Source: DATBSL01 sp963729875 (GTDB taxonomy: Bacteria; Acidobacteriota; Vicinamibacteria; Fen-336). Taken from it: a stretch of DNA of 64,000 nucleotides. Each line of letters opens with the position of its first letter. The first letter of the stretch is position 1. This document shows positions 16,242 to 23,514 of this stretch, piece by piece. The notes beneath the pieces were generated by a model. It had not been told where the DNA came from, searched no databases, and saw only the letters and a list, made by a program, of their open reading frames with translations. The DNA lies in assembly GCA_963729875.1 (NCBI GenBank), contig CAVSPR010000004.1:930001-994000 (forward strand), written 5' to 3'. Made by a program: the position numbers and the translations under genes.

Positions 16242-16967
16242 ATGAACGTCGTGACCCCGACCCCCGGGGCCCCGGAAAAGGCGGCGGTCCGCTCGATGTT
16301 CGACCGCATCGCCCCCCGCTACGACCTGCTGAACCGACTCCTCTCCGCGGGGACGGACGTGCGCTGGCGCCGGCGCGCCGTGGACTTCCTGGACCTGCCG
16401 CCCGGGGGGCGCGTCCTCGACTTCTGCACGGGCACGGCCGACCTGCTGATCGAGGCGCTCTCGCGGGATGCCCGCCGCCGGGGGCTCGGGGTCGACCTCT
16501 CGCACGGCATGCTCGTGCGCGGGGCGGCCAAGCTCGAGCGGGGGGGCTACGGCGGGCGCGCGCGCCTGGTGAGCGGGGACAGCGAGCGCCTCCCGGTCCG
16601 GAGCGGCCTCTTCGACGGGGCGCTCGTGGCCTTCGGCATCCGCAACGTGGGGGACCCGCTCGCGGCCCTGCGCGAGACGGCCCGGGCCCTGCGACCCGGG
16701 GGGCGACTCGTGGTGCTCGAGTTCTCGATGCCGAAGGGTCTTCTCGGTGTGGCGTACCGCTTCTACTTCCGGAAGGTCCTGCCGCGGCTGGGGGGCCTCG
16801 TGAGCGGGGACGGCTCGGCCTACGCCTACCTCCCCGCGTCGGTCGCGGCGTTCCCGGCGCCGGAGGCCTTCGGCGCGCTGATGGAGGAGGCGGGCTTGCG
16901 GGACGTCCGCTGGCGGCTGCTGAACGGGGGCATCGCGTGCCTCCACCGCGGGGAGACACCGTGGTGA
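16242..16967 (+). CDS. menG: Demethylmenaquinone methyltransferase MenG/UbiE
   Basis: A class I SAM-dependent C-methyltransferase of about 241 residues, the last step of menaquinone synthesis. Motifs: VRSMFDRIAPRYDLLNRLLS at the N-terminus, VLDFCTGTADLL (SAM loop), GDSERLPVRSGLFDG, FGIRNVGDPLAALRE, VVLEFSMPKG and YLPASVAAFPAPEAF, all UbiE/MenG signature segments. The start is uncertain: GTG 16218, GTG 16236 and ATG 16242 are possible; 16242 gives the usual short lead before VRSMFD. A TAGAAT hexamer at 16201-16206 could be a -10 element. It is linked to the upstream prenyltransferase gene and overlaps the GAF-domain gene by 4 nt. Confidence 0.93.
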   Translation: MNVVTPTPGAPEKAAVRSMFDRIAPRYDLLNRLLSAGTDVRWRRRAVDFLDLPPGGRVLDFCTGTADLLIEALSRDARRRGLGVDLSHGMLVRGAAKLERGGYGGRARLVSGDSERLPVRSGLFDGALVAFGIRNVGDPLAALRETARALRPGGRLVVLEFSMPKGLLGVAYRFYFRKVLPRLGGLVSGDGSAYAYLPASVAAFPAPEAFGALMEEAGLRDVRWRLLNGGIACLHRGETPW

Positions 16968-17980
16968 GCCGCCTGGCGCCGGTCCTGCGGCGGGCGGCGG
17001 AGTGGCTCGAGCCGCACCGCAGCGCCGTGCTCGCCGACTGGGTGCGGGCGGTCGCGGCCGTGAGGGGCGTCCCCGAGGCCGCGGCCCGCGAGCGGTGCGA
17101 GCGGGAGCTCGGCCTCCTGCTCGAGCGGCTCTCGGCGGGGGACGTAGAGGGGCTGCTGGCGGAGGAGGCGCGCCGGGCCGAGCGGGAGGCGCGCCGCGGC
17201 GCGAGCCTGCTCGACGCCGCCCGCGACGTGCGCGTGCTGGACCGCTGCCTCGCGTCGGTCCTCGCCTCGGCGTGCCCCGATCGCGAGTCGCTCGCGGAGA
17301 CGCTCGTGGCGCTCGACGAGCTGGGGGACCGGCGCCTGGAGGCGCTCCTCGCCGCGCAGGAGGAGGAGTCGGCGCGGCGGCTGGTCGAGGCGCAGGAGCA
17401 GGCCGCGCAGGCCGCCGAGAGGGCGCGCGAGGTGCAGCGGGCGAACGAGGCCCTGCGCCGCGCGGAGTCGCAGAGCCACCACCGCGCGGAGCAGATCGGC
17501 CTCCTGTCCTCCGTGGCCCACCGCATCGCGGCCATCCGCGAGCCCGAGGAGCTCATGCAGCAGGCCGCAGACCAGATCCGCGCCCGCATGAACCACGCGT
17601 ACGTGGCGGTCGTCGTCTTGGACGACGAGGGCGTGCTGGTGGGCCGCTGGGCGGGACGGCCCGGCCTCGGCCGCAAGAGCGCCGGGCGAGCCCAGGGCCC
17701 GCCGGGCGGCGTCATCGGCCGCGCCCTCCGGCTGCGGGCCCCGCAGGTCGTGGGCGACGTCGCCGGCGACCCCGACTACCACGCCGACGTGAAGGACGCG
17801 CGCTCGGAGATGGTGATCCCGCTCCTCGAGGGCTCGGAGGTGCTGGGGGCCCTGGACTTCCAGAGCGACGAGCCGTTCGCGTTCGCTCTCGACGACGTGG
17901 CGGCGGGAGAAACGCTCGCCGAGTTCCTCGTGATCGCGCTCCGCAACGCGCGTCTCTACCAGGAAGCCCGTCGCAAGTAG
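16964..17980 (+). CDS. GAF-domain sensor with RsbRD-like N-terminal region and coiled coil
   Basis: A 338-residue cytoplasmic protein without an output domain. The N-terminal ~115 residues form a helical bundle similar to the RsbRD/RsbU N-terminal sensor type (AVLADWVRAVAAVRGV, RERCERELGLLLERL). A Glu/Ala/Arg coiled coil spans about 125-180, then a GAF domain (about 185-335) with IGLLSSVAHRIAAIREPEEL, AVVVLDDEGVLVG, SEMVIPLLEGSEVLGALDFQ. It is translationally coupled to menG (GTG 16964 in the menG stop) and ends just before a strong hairpin. A regulator of an unlinked partner is likely; a link to quinone status is tempting but unsupported. Confidence 0.75.
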   Translation: MSRLAPVLRRAAEWLEPHRSAVLADWVRAVAAVRGVPEAAARERCERELGLLLERLSAGDVEGLLAEEARRAEREARRGASLLDAARDVRVLDRCLASVLASACPDRESLAETLVALDELGDRRLEALLAAQEEESARRLVEAQEQAAQAAERAREVQRANEALRRAESQSHHRAEQIGLLSSVAHRIAAIREPEELMQQAADQIRARMNHAYVAVVVLDDEGVLVGRWAGRPGLGRKSAGRAQGPPGGVIGRALRLRAPQVVGDVAGDPDYHADVKDARSEMVIPLLEGSEVLGALDFQSDEPFAFALDDVAAGETLAEFLVIALRNARLYQEARRK

Positions 17981-17986
17981 CCGCCC

Positions 17987-18012
17987 GGCGCGCCCCCGGG
18001 GAGGGGCGCGCC
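17987..18012. terminator. Bidirectional hairpin between convergent genes
   Basis: A perfect 10-bp inverted repeat, GGCGCGCCCC / GGGGCGCGCC, with a 6-nt loop lies between the stop of the GAF gene (17980) and the stop of the convergent NTF2-like gene (18024). No T-run follows on either strand, so it is either a GC-rich intrinsic-type terminator or a mRNA 3'-end stabiliser. Confidence 0.6.
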
Positions 18013-18023
18013 GTCCGGACGAC

Positions 18024-18497
18024 CTACTTCATCGGGGGAGCGGGGATCACGGCGGCGTTGGACGAGAGCACCCACGCGCCGTTTTTCTTCACCATCGTGT
18101 TGAGATAGCGGCCCTTGACCGGCGGCATGGCCTTTCCGTCGGGCCCCTTCGGCGTGACCTCGTACGTGCCCTCGGCGGCCGAGGTGTCGGAGCCGAGCGG
18201 CTGAACGGAGCCGACCAGGATCTTGATCGTGGCGCCCTTCCAGGGCCCGGCGAAGTAGCCGGCGAACTCCTTCTCGATCGCGGCGCGGCCCAGCACCGTC
18301 CCGCCATCCGGGGAGACCCGGATCGCGTTGTCGGTGTAGAAACTCGCCAGGGCCTTGGCGTCGCCGCGGCCGAACGCGGCGCTCCAGTCCGCCACCAGCT
18401 TGTCGAGGGCGGGGTCCCTGGTCTGCGCCGTCGCGGACGTGAGGCCGGTGGCCAGCACGGCGGTCGCAACGGCGAGCACGAGGCGTGTCATTCTCAT
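18024..18497 (-). CDS. Exported NTF2-like (DUF4440/SgcJ type) protein
   Basis: A 157-residue exported protein. A signal peptide (LVLAVATAVLATGLTSATAQ) precedes a single NTF2-like domain: LDKLVADWSAAFGRGDAKAL, FYTDNAIRVSPDGG, GRAAIEKEFAGYF, GRYLNTMVKKNGAWVL. This is the SnoaL/DUF4440 fold, whose members may bind small ligands or have hydrolase or isomerase activity; no catalytic residues can be assigned. ATG 18497 is favoured by AGGAGG 6 nt upstream; GTG 18500 and ATG 18491 are also in frame. It follows lipB on the minus strand with a 98-bp gap and may be a separate transcription unit. Confidence 0.82.
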   Translation of the reverse strand: MRMTRLVLAVATAVLATGLTSATAQTRDPALDKLVADWSAAFGRGDAKALASFYTDNAIRVSPDGGTVLGRAAIEKEFAGYFAGPWKGATIKILVGSVQPLGSDTSAAEGTYEVTPKGPDGKAMPPVKGRYLNTMVKKNGAWVLSSNAAVIPAPPMK

Positions 18498-18595
18498 CAC
18501 GAACCTCCTGAACGGCTATGGTTGTCCGGCTTGGGTTGGAAGGAGCCTATGGGCGACGGGCCCGCGAGTCAAGCCGCGGCGCCCGGCGAGGGTGG

Positions 18596-19261
18596 TCAGC
18601 CCGCGGGCGCCAGATCGGACACGGCCCGTTCGAAGACGGCCGCGAAATGGAGGGTCAGCCGATCCATGACCTCGGCCACCTCGACGGGATGGCCGAGAAG
18701 CCGCTCGAGGCTGGTCACGCCGCGGCCGCGGATCCCGCAGGGGACGATGAGGTCGAAGGCCGCGAGGTCGGTCGCGACGTTGAAGGCGAAGCCGTGGGAG
18801 GTGACCCAGCGGGCGATCCGGACCCCGATGGCGCCGACCTTGTCGCGGCCGACCCAGGTGCCGGTGAGACCCTCGACCCGCCCGGCCTCGATCCCGTAGC
18901 CGGCGCAGGCGCGGATCATGACCTCCTCGAGGTCGCGCACGTAGCGGTGGACGTCGCGCCGGTCGGGGGAGAGGTCGAGGATCGGGTACCCCACCAGCTG
19001 GCCCGGGCCGTGGTAGGTCACGTCGCCCCCGCGGCCGGTCTCGAAGACGTCGAAGCCCCGCGCGCGCAGGGCCTCGGCGGGGAAGAGCACGTTCTCGTGG
19101 CGGGCGTTGCGGCCGAGCGTGAAGACGGGGTCGTGCTCGAGGAGCAGCAGGTGGTCCGGCACGCGGCCCGCCTGCCGCTCGGCGACGAGCGCCTCCTGGA
19201 TCTCGAGGCCGCGGGCGTAAGGCACGCGCCCGAGGCGCTTCACCACGAGGGGGCGGGCCAC
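18596..19261 (-). CDS. lipB: Octanoyl-[ACP]:protein octanoyltransferase LipB
   Basis: A 221-residue enzyme that moves the octanoyl group from acyl carrier protein to lipoyl domains. The family marks are LLLLEHDPVFTLGRNAR, the substrate loop GRGGDVTYHGPGQLVGYPI, DKVGAIGVRIARWVTSHG with the conserved Lys, and IVPCGIRGRGVTSL with the catalytic Cys. The start at 19261 lies 4 bp after the E2 stop, in an lpdA-E2-lipB operon. The arrangement fits directly: LipB primes the lipoyl domain of the E2 encoded upstream. Lipoyl synthase (LipA), needed for sulfur insertion, is not in the window. Confidence 0.96.
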   Translation of the reverse strand: MARPLVVKRLGRVPYARGLEIQEALVAERQAGRVPDHLLLLEHDPVFTLGRNARHENVLFPAEALRARGFDVFETGRGGDVTYHGPGQLVGYPILDLSPDRRDVHRYVRDLEEVMIRACAGYGIEAGRVEGLTGTWVGRDKVGAIGVRIARWVTSHGFAFNVATDLAAFDLIVPCGIRGRGVTSLERLLGHPVEVAEVMDRLTLHFAAVFERAVSDLAPAG

Positions 19262-19265
19262 GGTC

Positions 19266-20597
19266 CTACAGGGCGGCCTCGTCGAACTCCTGGAGCGTCT
19301 TCTTGACGTGGGCCATGAAGCGGTCGGCGTCCGCCCCGTCCACCAGCCGGTGGTCGAAGGTCAGGCAGAAGTAGCTCATGGTGCGGATGGCGATCGCGTC
19401 GTCCCTGACTACCGGCCGCTTCTCGATCGTGCCGGTGGCGAGGATGGCCACCTGCGGCTGGTTGATGATCGGCGTCCCGAAGAGGCTGCCGAAGACTCCG
19501 GGGTTCGTGACGGTGAACGTCCCCCCCTGGACCTCGTCGACCTTGAGCTTCTTGGTGCGGGCGCGGTCGGCGAGGTCGTTCACGGCCCGGGCAAGGCCCA
19601 GGACGTTCTTCTCGTCGGCGTGGTGGATGACCGGCACGATGAGCCCCCAGTCGAGGGCCACCGCGAGGCCGAGGTTGATGTCCTTGTGGTAGACGATCGT
19701 CTCGCCGTCGATGCTGGCGTTGAGGGCGGGAAACGCCTTGAGGGCGTCGACCACGGCCTTGAGGAGGAACGGCGTGTAGGTGAGCCGGACACCCCGGTCC
19801 TCGAAGGCCGCCTTGTGCCTGTGCCGGAGATGGTCGACCCGCGTCATGTCGATCTCGAAGACGGTGGACACGTGGGCCGAGGTGCGCTTCGAGAGGACCA
19901 TGTGCTCGGCGGTCTTCCGGCGGATCGGCGACATCGGGACGATCTCGACCCGGCTGCCCGCGGCGGTGGGCGCGTGCCGCGCCGCGGCCCCGGGGGCCGG
20001 GGTGGGCGGGCCGGGGGGTGCAGTGGGAGGGGACGTCTCCCCGCGAGACTCGAGCGCGCCGACGATGTCCTGCTTGGTGACCCGGCCCCCGATCCCGGTG
20101 CCCGGAATCGAGCGGATGTCGACCTGATGCTCGGCGGCGATCTTGCGCACGACCGGCGAGGAGCGGGTGAGGCGGAGCTCCTCCGCCGTCATCTCGGAGC
20201 GCGGCTTCTCCGGGATGGCGGAAGGCAGAGCTGGAGCGGGCCGCTCGCCCTCGATCCGGAACTCGACCGGCGGGGCGGCGGGAGGCAGAGCCGGGGCGGG
20301 GGCGGGGAGGGGGAGGGGCGGCGGGGAAGAGACCGCGGGTGCCGCCGCCTGGACCGCCTCGCCCTCGCCGGCGATCACGGCCACGACCGTGTTGATGGGC
20401 ACCGTGGTCCCCGGCGCGACGCGGATCTCCCGCAGGACGCCCGCGGCGGGGGAGGGGATCTCTGCGTCCACCTTGTCGGTCGAGATCTCGAAGAGGGGCT
20501 CGTCCCGCTCGACGCGGTCGCCCACGTTCTTGAGCCACTTGGTGACCGTGCCCTCGGCGATCGATTCCCCCATCTGGGGCATGATGACGTCGGCCAT
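19266..20597 (-). CDS. Dihydrolipoamide acyltransferase (2-oxoacid dehydrogenase E2)
   Basis: A 443-residue E2 core. One lipoyl domain (about residues 1-78) carries the modified Lys in EISTDKVDAEIPSP. A Pro/Ala linker is followed by a peripheral subunit-binding domain (about 140-178, SPVVRKIAAEHQVDIRSIPG). A second linker leads to the catalytic domain (about 215-443), with the active site SYFCLTFDHRLVDGADADRF (DHRxxDG). Family-level sequence does not decide between the pyruvate, 2-oxoglutarate and branched-chain complexes. The E3 gene lies 20 bp upstream and lipB 4 bp downstream; E1 genes are not adjacent. ATG 20597 begins exactly at the lipoyl domain. Confidence 0.93.
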   Translation of the reverse strand: MADVIMPQMGESIAEGTVTKWLKNVGDRVERDEPLFEISTDKVDAEIPSPAAGVLREIRVAPGTTVPINTVVAVIAGEGEAVQAAAPAVSSPPPLPLPAPAPALPPAAPPVEFRIEGERPAPALPSAIPEKPRSEMTAEELRLTRSSPVVRKIAAEHQVDIRSIPGTGIGGRVTKQDIVGALESRGETSPPTAPPGPPTPAPGAAARHAPTAAGSRVEIVPMSPIRRKTAEHMVLSKRTSAHVSTVFEIDMTRVDHLRHRHKAAFEDRGVRLTYTPFLLKAVVDALKAFPALNASIDGETIVYHKDINLGLAVALDWGLIVPVIHHADEKNVLGLARAVNDLADRARTKKLKVDEVQGGTFTVTNPGVFGSLFGTPIINQPQVAILATGTIEKRPVVRDDAIAIRTMSYFCLTFDHRLVDGADADRFMAHVKKTLQEFDEAAL

Positions 20598-20617
20598 GTC
20601 GTTCCCTCGCTCGCGGC

Positions 20618-22039
20618 CTACGCGTCGATCGCGCGGCCGTACACGGCCTCCGCCGCCTGCATGAGCGCCTCGGGCAGCGTCGGGTGCGGGTGGATGGTGC
20701 GGAAGATCTCCTCCGTGGTGGCCTCGAGGCGGAGGGCCACGCAGGCCTCGGAGATGAGGTCGGTCGCGTGCGGGCCCACCATGTGGACACCCAGCACCTC
20801 GTCGTACTTCGCCTCCGAGACGACCTTCACGAGGCCCTCGGGGTGGCCGAGGATCCGGGGTTTGGCCAGGCTGCCGAAGCTGAAGCGGCCGACCTTGACG
20901 TCGTAGCCGCGTTTCTTCGCCTCGGCCTCGGTCAGGCCCACCCCGGCCGTCTCCGGCCGGCAGTAGGTGGCGGAGGGCACGCGGTCGTAGTTGATGGCCT
21001 CTACCGCGTGCCCGGCCAGCCGCTCGGCGACGCCGATCCCCTCGGCCGAGGCCACGTGGGCGAGCTGAGGGTGCAGGCGGTCGGGAAGCGCGACCACGTC
21101 CCCGATCGCGTAGACGCCGGGCTCGTCGGTGGCCATCAGGTGGCTCGTCTTGACGTACCCCCGGTCGACCTGGACCCGGGTGGACTCGAGGTTCAGGCCG
21201 TCGGTCACCGGCCCGCGGCCCACGGCGAGCAGGAGCAGGTCCGCGGTCACCGTCTTCGACTCGCCCTGGGCGGTGTGGAAGCCGACCTCGACGCCGCCCG
21301 AGGTCTTGAGCGCAGCCTCGGTCTTGGCCCCGGTGTGGATGGTCATCTGCCTGGCCAGCACCTTGTGAGCCTCGGCCGAGATCTCCTCGTCCTCGAGAGG
21401 CAGGATGCGGGGCAGCATCTCGATCACCGTCACCGTCGAGCCGAAGCGCGCGAACATCGAGGCGAACTCGATCCCCACCGCGCCGGCGCCGATGACGATG
21501 AGGCTCTTCGGGACCTCCCGGAGCTGGAGGATCTCGTCGGAAGTGATGATGGCCTTCCCGTCGGGTGTGATGCCGGGGAGACCCTTGGGCCGGGAGCCGG
21601 TGGCGAGGATGACGCTCTTCGTGTCGACCCTCGTCTCGCCCGACTCGCCCTTGACCACCACCGCCTTCGCCCCCTCGAGGCGGCCGTGGCCCTTGAAGAG
21701 CGTGATCTTGTTCTTCTTGAAGAGGTAGGTCTCGATGCCCTTGCTGAGCCGCAGGACGATGCGGTCCTTGCGGGTCATCACGGCGGGGAAGTCGAGAGAG
21801 ACGTTCTCCGCCAGGATCCCGTACTCCTTGCGGTGCTGAAGGTCCTCGTAGAGGTCCGCGGTGTGGAGCAGGGCCTTCGTGGGGATGCAGCCTCGCTGGA
21901 GGCAGGTCCCGCCGCAGCCGGCCGGGTCGCGCTCCACGATCGCGGTCTTGAGGCCCATCTGGGCCGCCCGGATGGCGGCCACGTAGCCGCCGGGGCCGGT
22001 GCCGATGACGGTGACGTCGAAGATCTCGCCGTTGGCCAA
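20618..22039 (-). CDS. lpdA: Dihydrolipoamide dehydrogenase (E3)
   Basis: A 473-residue flavoprotein that reoxidises dihydrolipoyl groups of the E2 encoded next. FAD site: DVTVIGTGPGGYVAAIRAAQ. Redox disulfide: GGTCLQRGCIPTKALLH, in which the usual N-V between Cys and Gly is Q-R. NAD site: SLIVIGAGAVGIEFASMFAR. The C-terminal interface has IHPHPTLPEALMQAA with the His-Pro-x-x-x-E active-site pair. TTG 22039 is preferred: GGGAGGAAG lies 5-6 nt upstream and the protein then begins MANGEIFDV. An ATG at 22066 would add nine residues. It is the first gene of the lpdA-E2-lipB operon. Confidence 0.94.
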   Translation of the reverse strand: MANGEIFDVTVIGTGPGGYVAAIRAAQMGLKTAIVERDPAGCGGTCLQRGCIPTKALLHTADLYEDLQHRKEYGILAENVSLDFPAVMTRKDRIVLRLSKGIETYLFKKNKITLFKGHGRLEGAKAVVVKGESGETRVDTKSVILATGSRPKGLPGITPDGKAIITSDEILQLREVPKSLIVIGAGAVGIEFASMFARFGSTVTVIEMLPRILPLEDEEISAEAHKVLARQMTIHTGAKTEAALKTSGGVEVGFHTAQGESKTVTADLLLLAVGRGPVTDGLNLESTRVQVDRGYVKTSHLMATDEPGVYAIGDVVALPDRLHPQLAHVASAEGIGVAERLAGHAVEAINYDRVPSATYCRPETAGVGLTEAEAKKRGYDVKVGRFSFGSLAKPRILGHPEGLVKVVSEAKYDEVLGVHMVGPHATDLISEACVALRLEATTEEIFRTIHPHPTLPEALMQAAEAVYGRAIDA

Positions 22040-22172
22040 GGCTTCCTCCCCGCCCCGCGCGTGCATCCGCCTTCCGCGCCGGGAGCGCGACAGGGCACGC
22101 TACCAGACGCCCGGGGCGGGAGCAAGGCACCGTGGGGCCGCCGCCTTTTGGTAACATGATCGGATCGAGACC

Positions 22173-23489
22173 ATGTCGGAGCCCCTCTTCATCGCCGCCT
22201 CGATCGTGCTGCTGCTCCTCGGGAACGGGTTCTTCTCGGGGAGCGAGATCGCCATCATCTCCGCCCGGCGGAGCCGCATCGAGGGCCTCGTCGAGGACGG
22301 CAACCGCGCCGCCTCCCGGGTCAAGGAGCTCCAGGACAACATGGACCACTTCCTGGCCACCGTCCAGATCGGGGTGACGGTGTGCGGGACCCTGGCCGGC
22401 GTCCTCGGCGGCGTCCTCGCGTCGCGCTACATCGAGCCGTCCCTGGCCGGCGGCGGGCTCTCGCGCGTCATGCCCCCCGCGCTCGTGGCGAGCGCCCTCG
22501 TCGGCTTCGCGATCGTGTACGTCGAGCTCGTCCTCGGCGAGCTCGTGCCCAAGGCGCTCGCCCTGCGGTACACGGAGTCGATCGCGCTCCTCGTTTCCGC
22601 CCCCTTCCGCTTCATGGCCCGCGCGTCGCGATGGGTCGTCGAGTTCCTGGCCGCCTCCACCCGCCTGGTCCTGCGCGTCTTCGGCATCAAGGACGCGGGG
22701 CTGCGCACGTTCGTGTCGGAGGAGGAGATCAAGCACCTCGTCCGGGAGGGCCGGCAGCAGGGCGTCCTCGACCAGACCGAGATGGAGATCATCCACAGCG
22801 TGTTCGAGTTCACGGACACGCCGGTCCGGAAGGTCATGGTGCCGCGGCCCAAGATCTTCGCCCTCGACGCCGACACCCCCCCCGGCGAGGTCGGCTCCCT
22901 GATCGTGGAGAGCGGCTTCTCCCGGATCCCCGCCTACGAGGGCTCGCTCGACAACGTGGTGGGCGTCTTGTACGGGAAGGACGCCCTGCGCCTGCTCGAG
23001 AAGCGCCAGCCGGTCGTCATCCGCAAGGTCCTCCACCCCGTGCACCTCGTGCCGGAGACGAAGAAGGTGGGGGAGCTCCTCAAGGAGCTGCAGAAGCGGC
23101 GCAGCCACATGGCCGTGGTCGTGGACGAGCACGGCTCGGTGAGCGGCCTCGTCACCCTCGAGGACCTGATCGAGCAGATCGTGGGCGAGATCCAGGACGA
23201 GTACGACTGGGAGGAGCGCCCGGTCGAGAAGATGCGCGACGGCTCGTTCGTCGTCGAGGGCACCGTGTCCGCCGCGGAGCTGCGCGAGAACTACGAGTTC
23301 CCCGTTCCCGAGTCGGGGGAGTTCGAGACGGTCGCCGGCTTCATGCTGGAGCAGCTGGGGTCGGTGCCCAAGGGCGGCGAGGTCGTATCCGTGGGCGACT
23401 GGCGCTTCACCGTCGTCGACGTGGAGCGGAACCGGATCAGCAAGGTCCGGATCGAGAAGCTGCCCGCCGTCGCCCCCGCCAAGGCCTGA
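22173..23489 (+). CDS. CorC/HlyC-family membrane protein (CNNM, CBS pair, transporter-associated domain)
   Basis: A 438-residue inner-membrane protein. The N-terminal DUF21/CNNM domain has three to four hydrophobic helices (LFIAASIVLLLLGNGFFSGS, then VQIGVTVCGTLAGVLGG, then VASALVGFAIVYVEL). A pair of CBS domains follows (about 205-335; FEFTDTPVRKVMVPRPKIF and VDEHGSVSGLVTLEDLIEQ). The C-terminal CorC/HlyC domain (about 350-430) includes SFVVEGTVSAAELRENY and VVSVGDWRFTVVDVERNRI. The family includes Mg2+/Co2+ exporters and proteins long called hemolysins. ATG 22173 has no strong ribosome-binding site. It is monocistronic and divergent from lpdA. Confidence 0.92.
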   Translation: MSEPLFIAASIVLLLLGNGFFSGSEIAIISARRSRIEGLVEDGNRAASRVKELQDNMDHFLATVQIGVTVCGTLAGVLGGVLASRYIEPSLAGGGLSRVMPPALVASALVGFAIVYVELVLGELVPKALALRYTESIALLVSAPFRFMARASRWVVEFLAASTRLVLRVFGIKDAGLRTFVSEEEIKHLVREGRQQGVLDQTEMEIIHSVFEFTDTPVRKVMVPRPKIFALDADTPPGEVGSLIVESGFSRIPAYEGSLDNVVGVLYGKDALRLLEKRQPVVIRKVLHPVHLVPETKKVGELLKELQKRRSHMAVVVDEHGSVSGLVTLEDLIEQIVGEIQDEYDWEERPVEKMRDGSFVVEGTVSAAELRENYEFPVPESGEFETVAGFMLEQLGSVPKGGEVVSVGDWRFTVVDVERNRISKVRIEKLPAVAPAKA

Positions 23490-23514
23490 CGCCTCGGCCG
23501 GCGGCGTGATCGGA

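Noticed and set aside
19266..23132. A 1288-codon minus-strand frame around the E2 gene
   Set aside because: Only the last 443 codons (from ATG 20597) have homology; the rest runs through lpdA in the wrong frame and antisense to the CorC-like gene.
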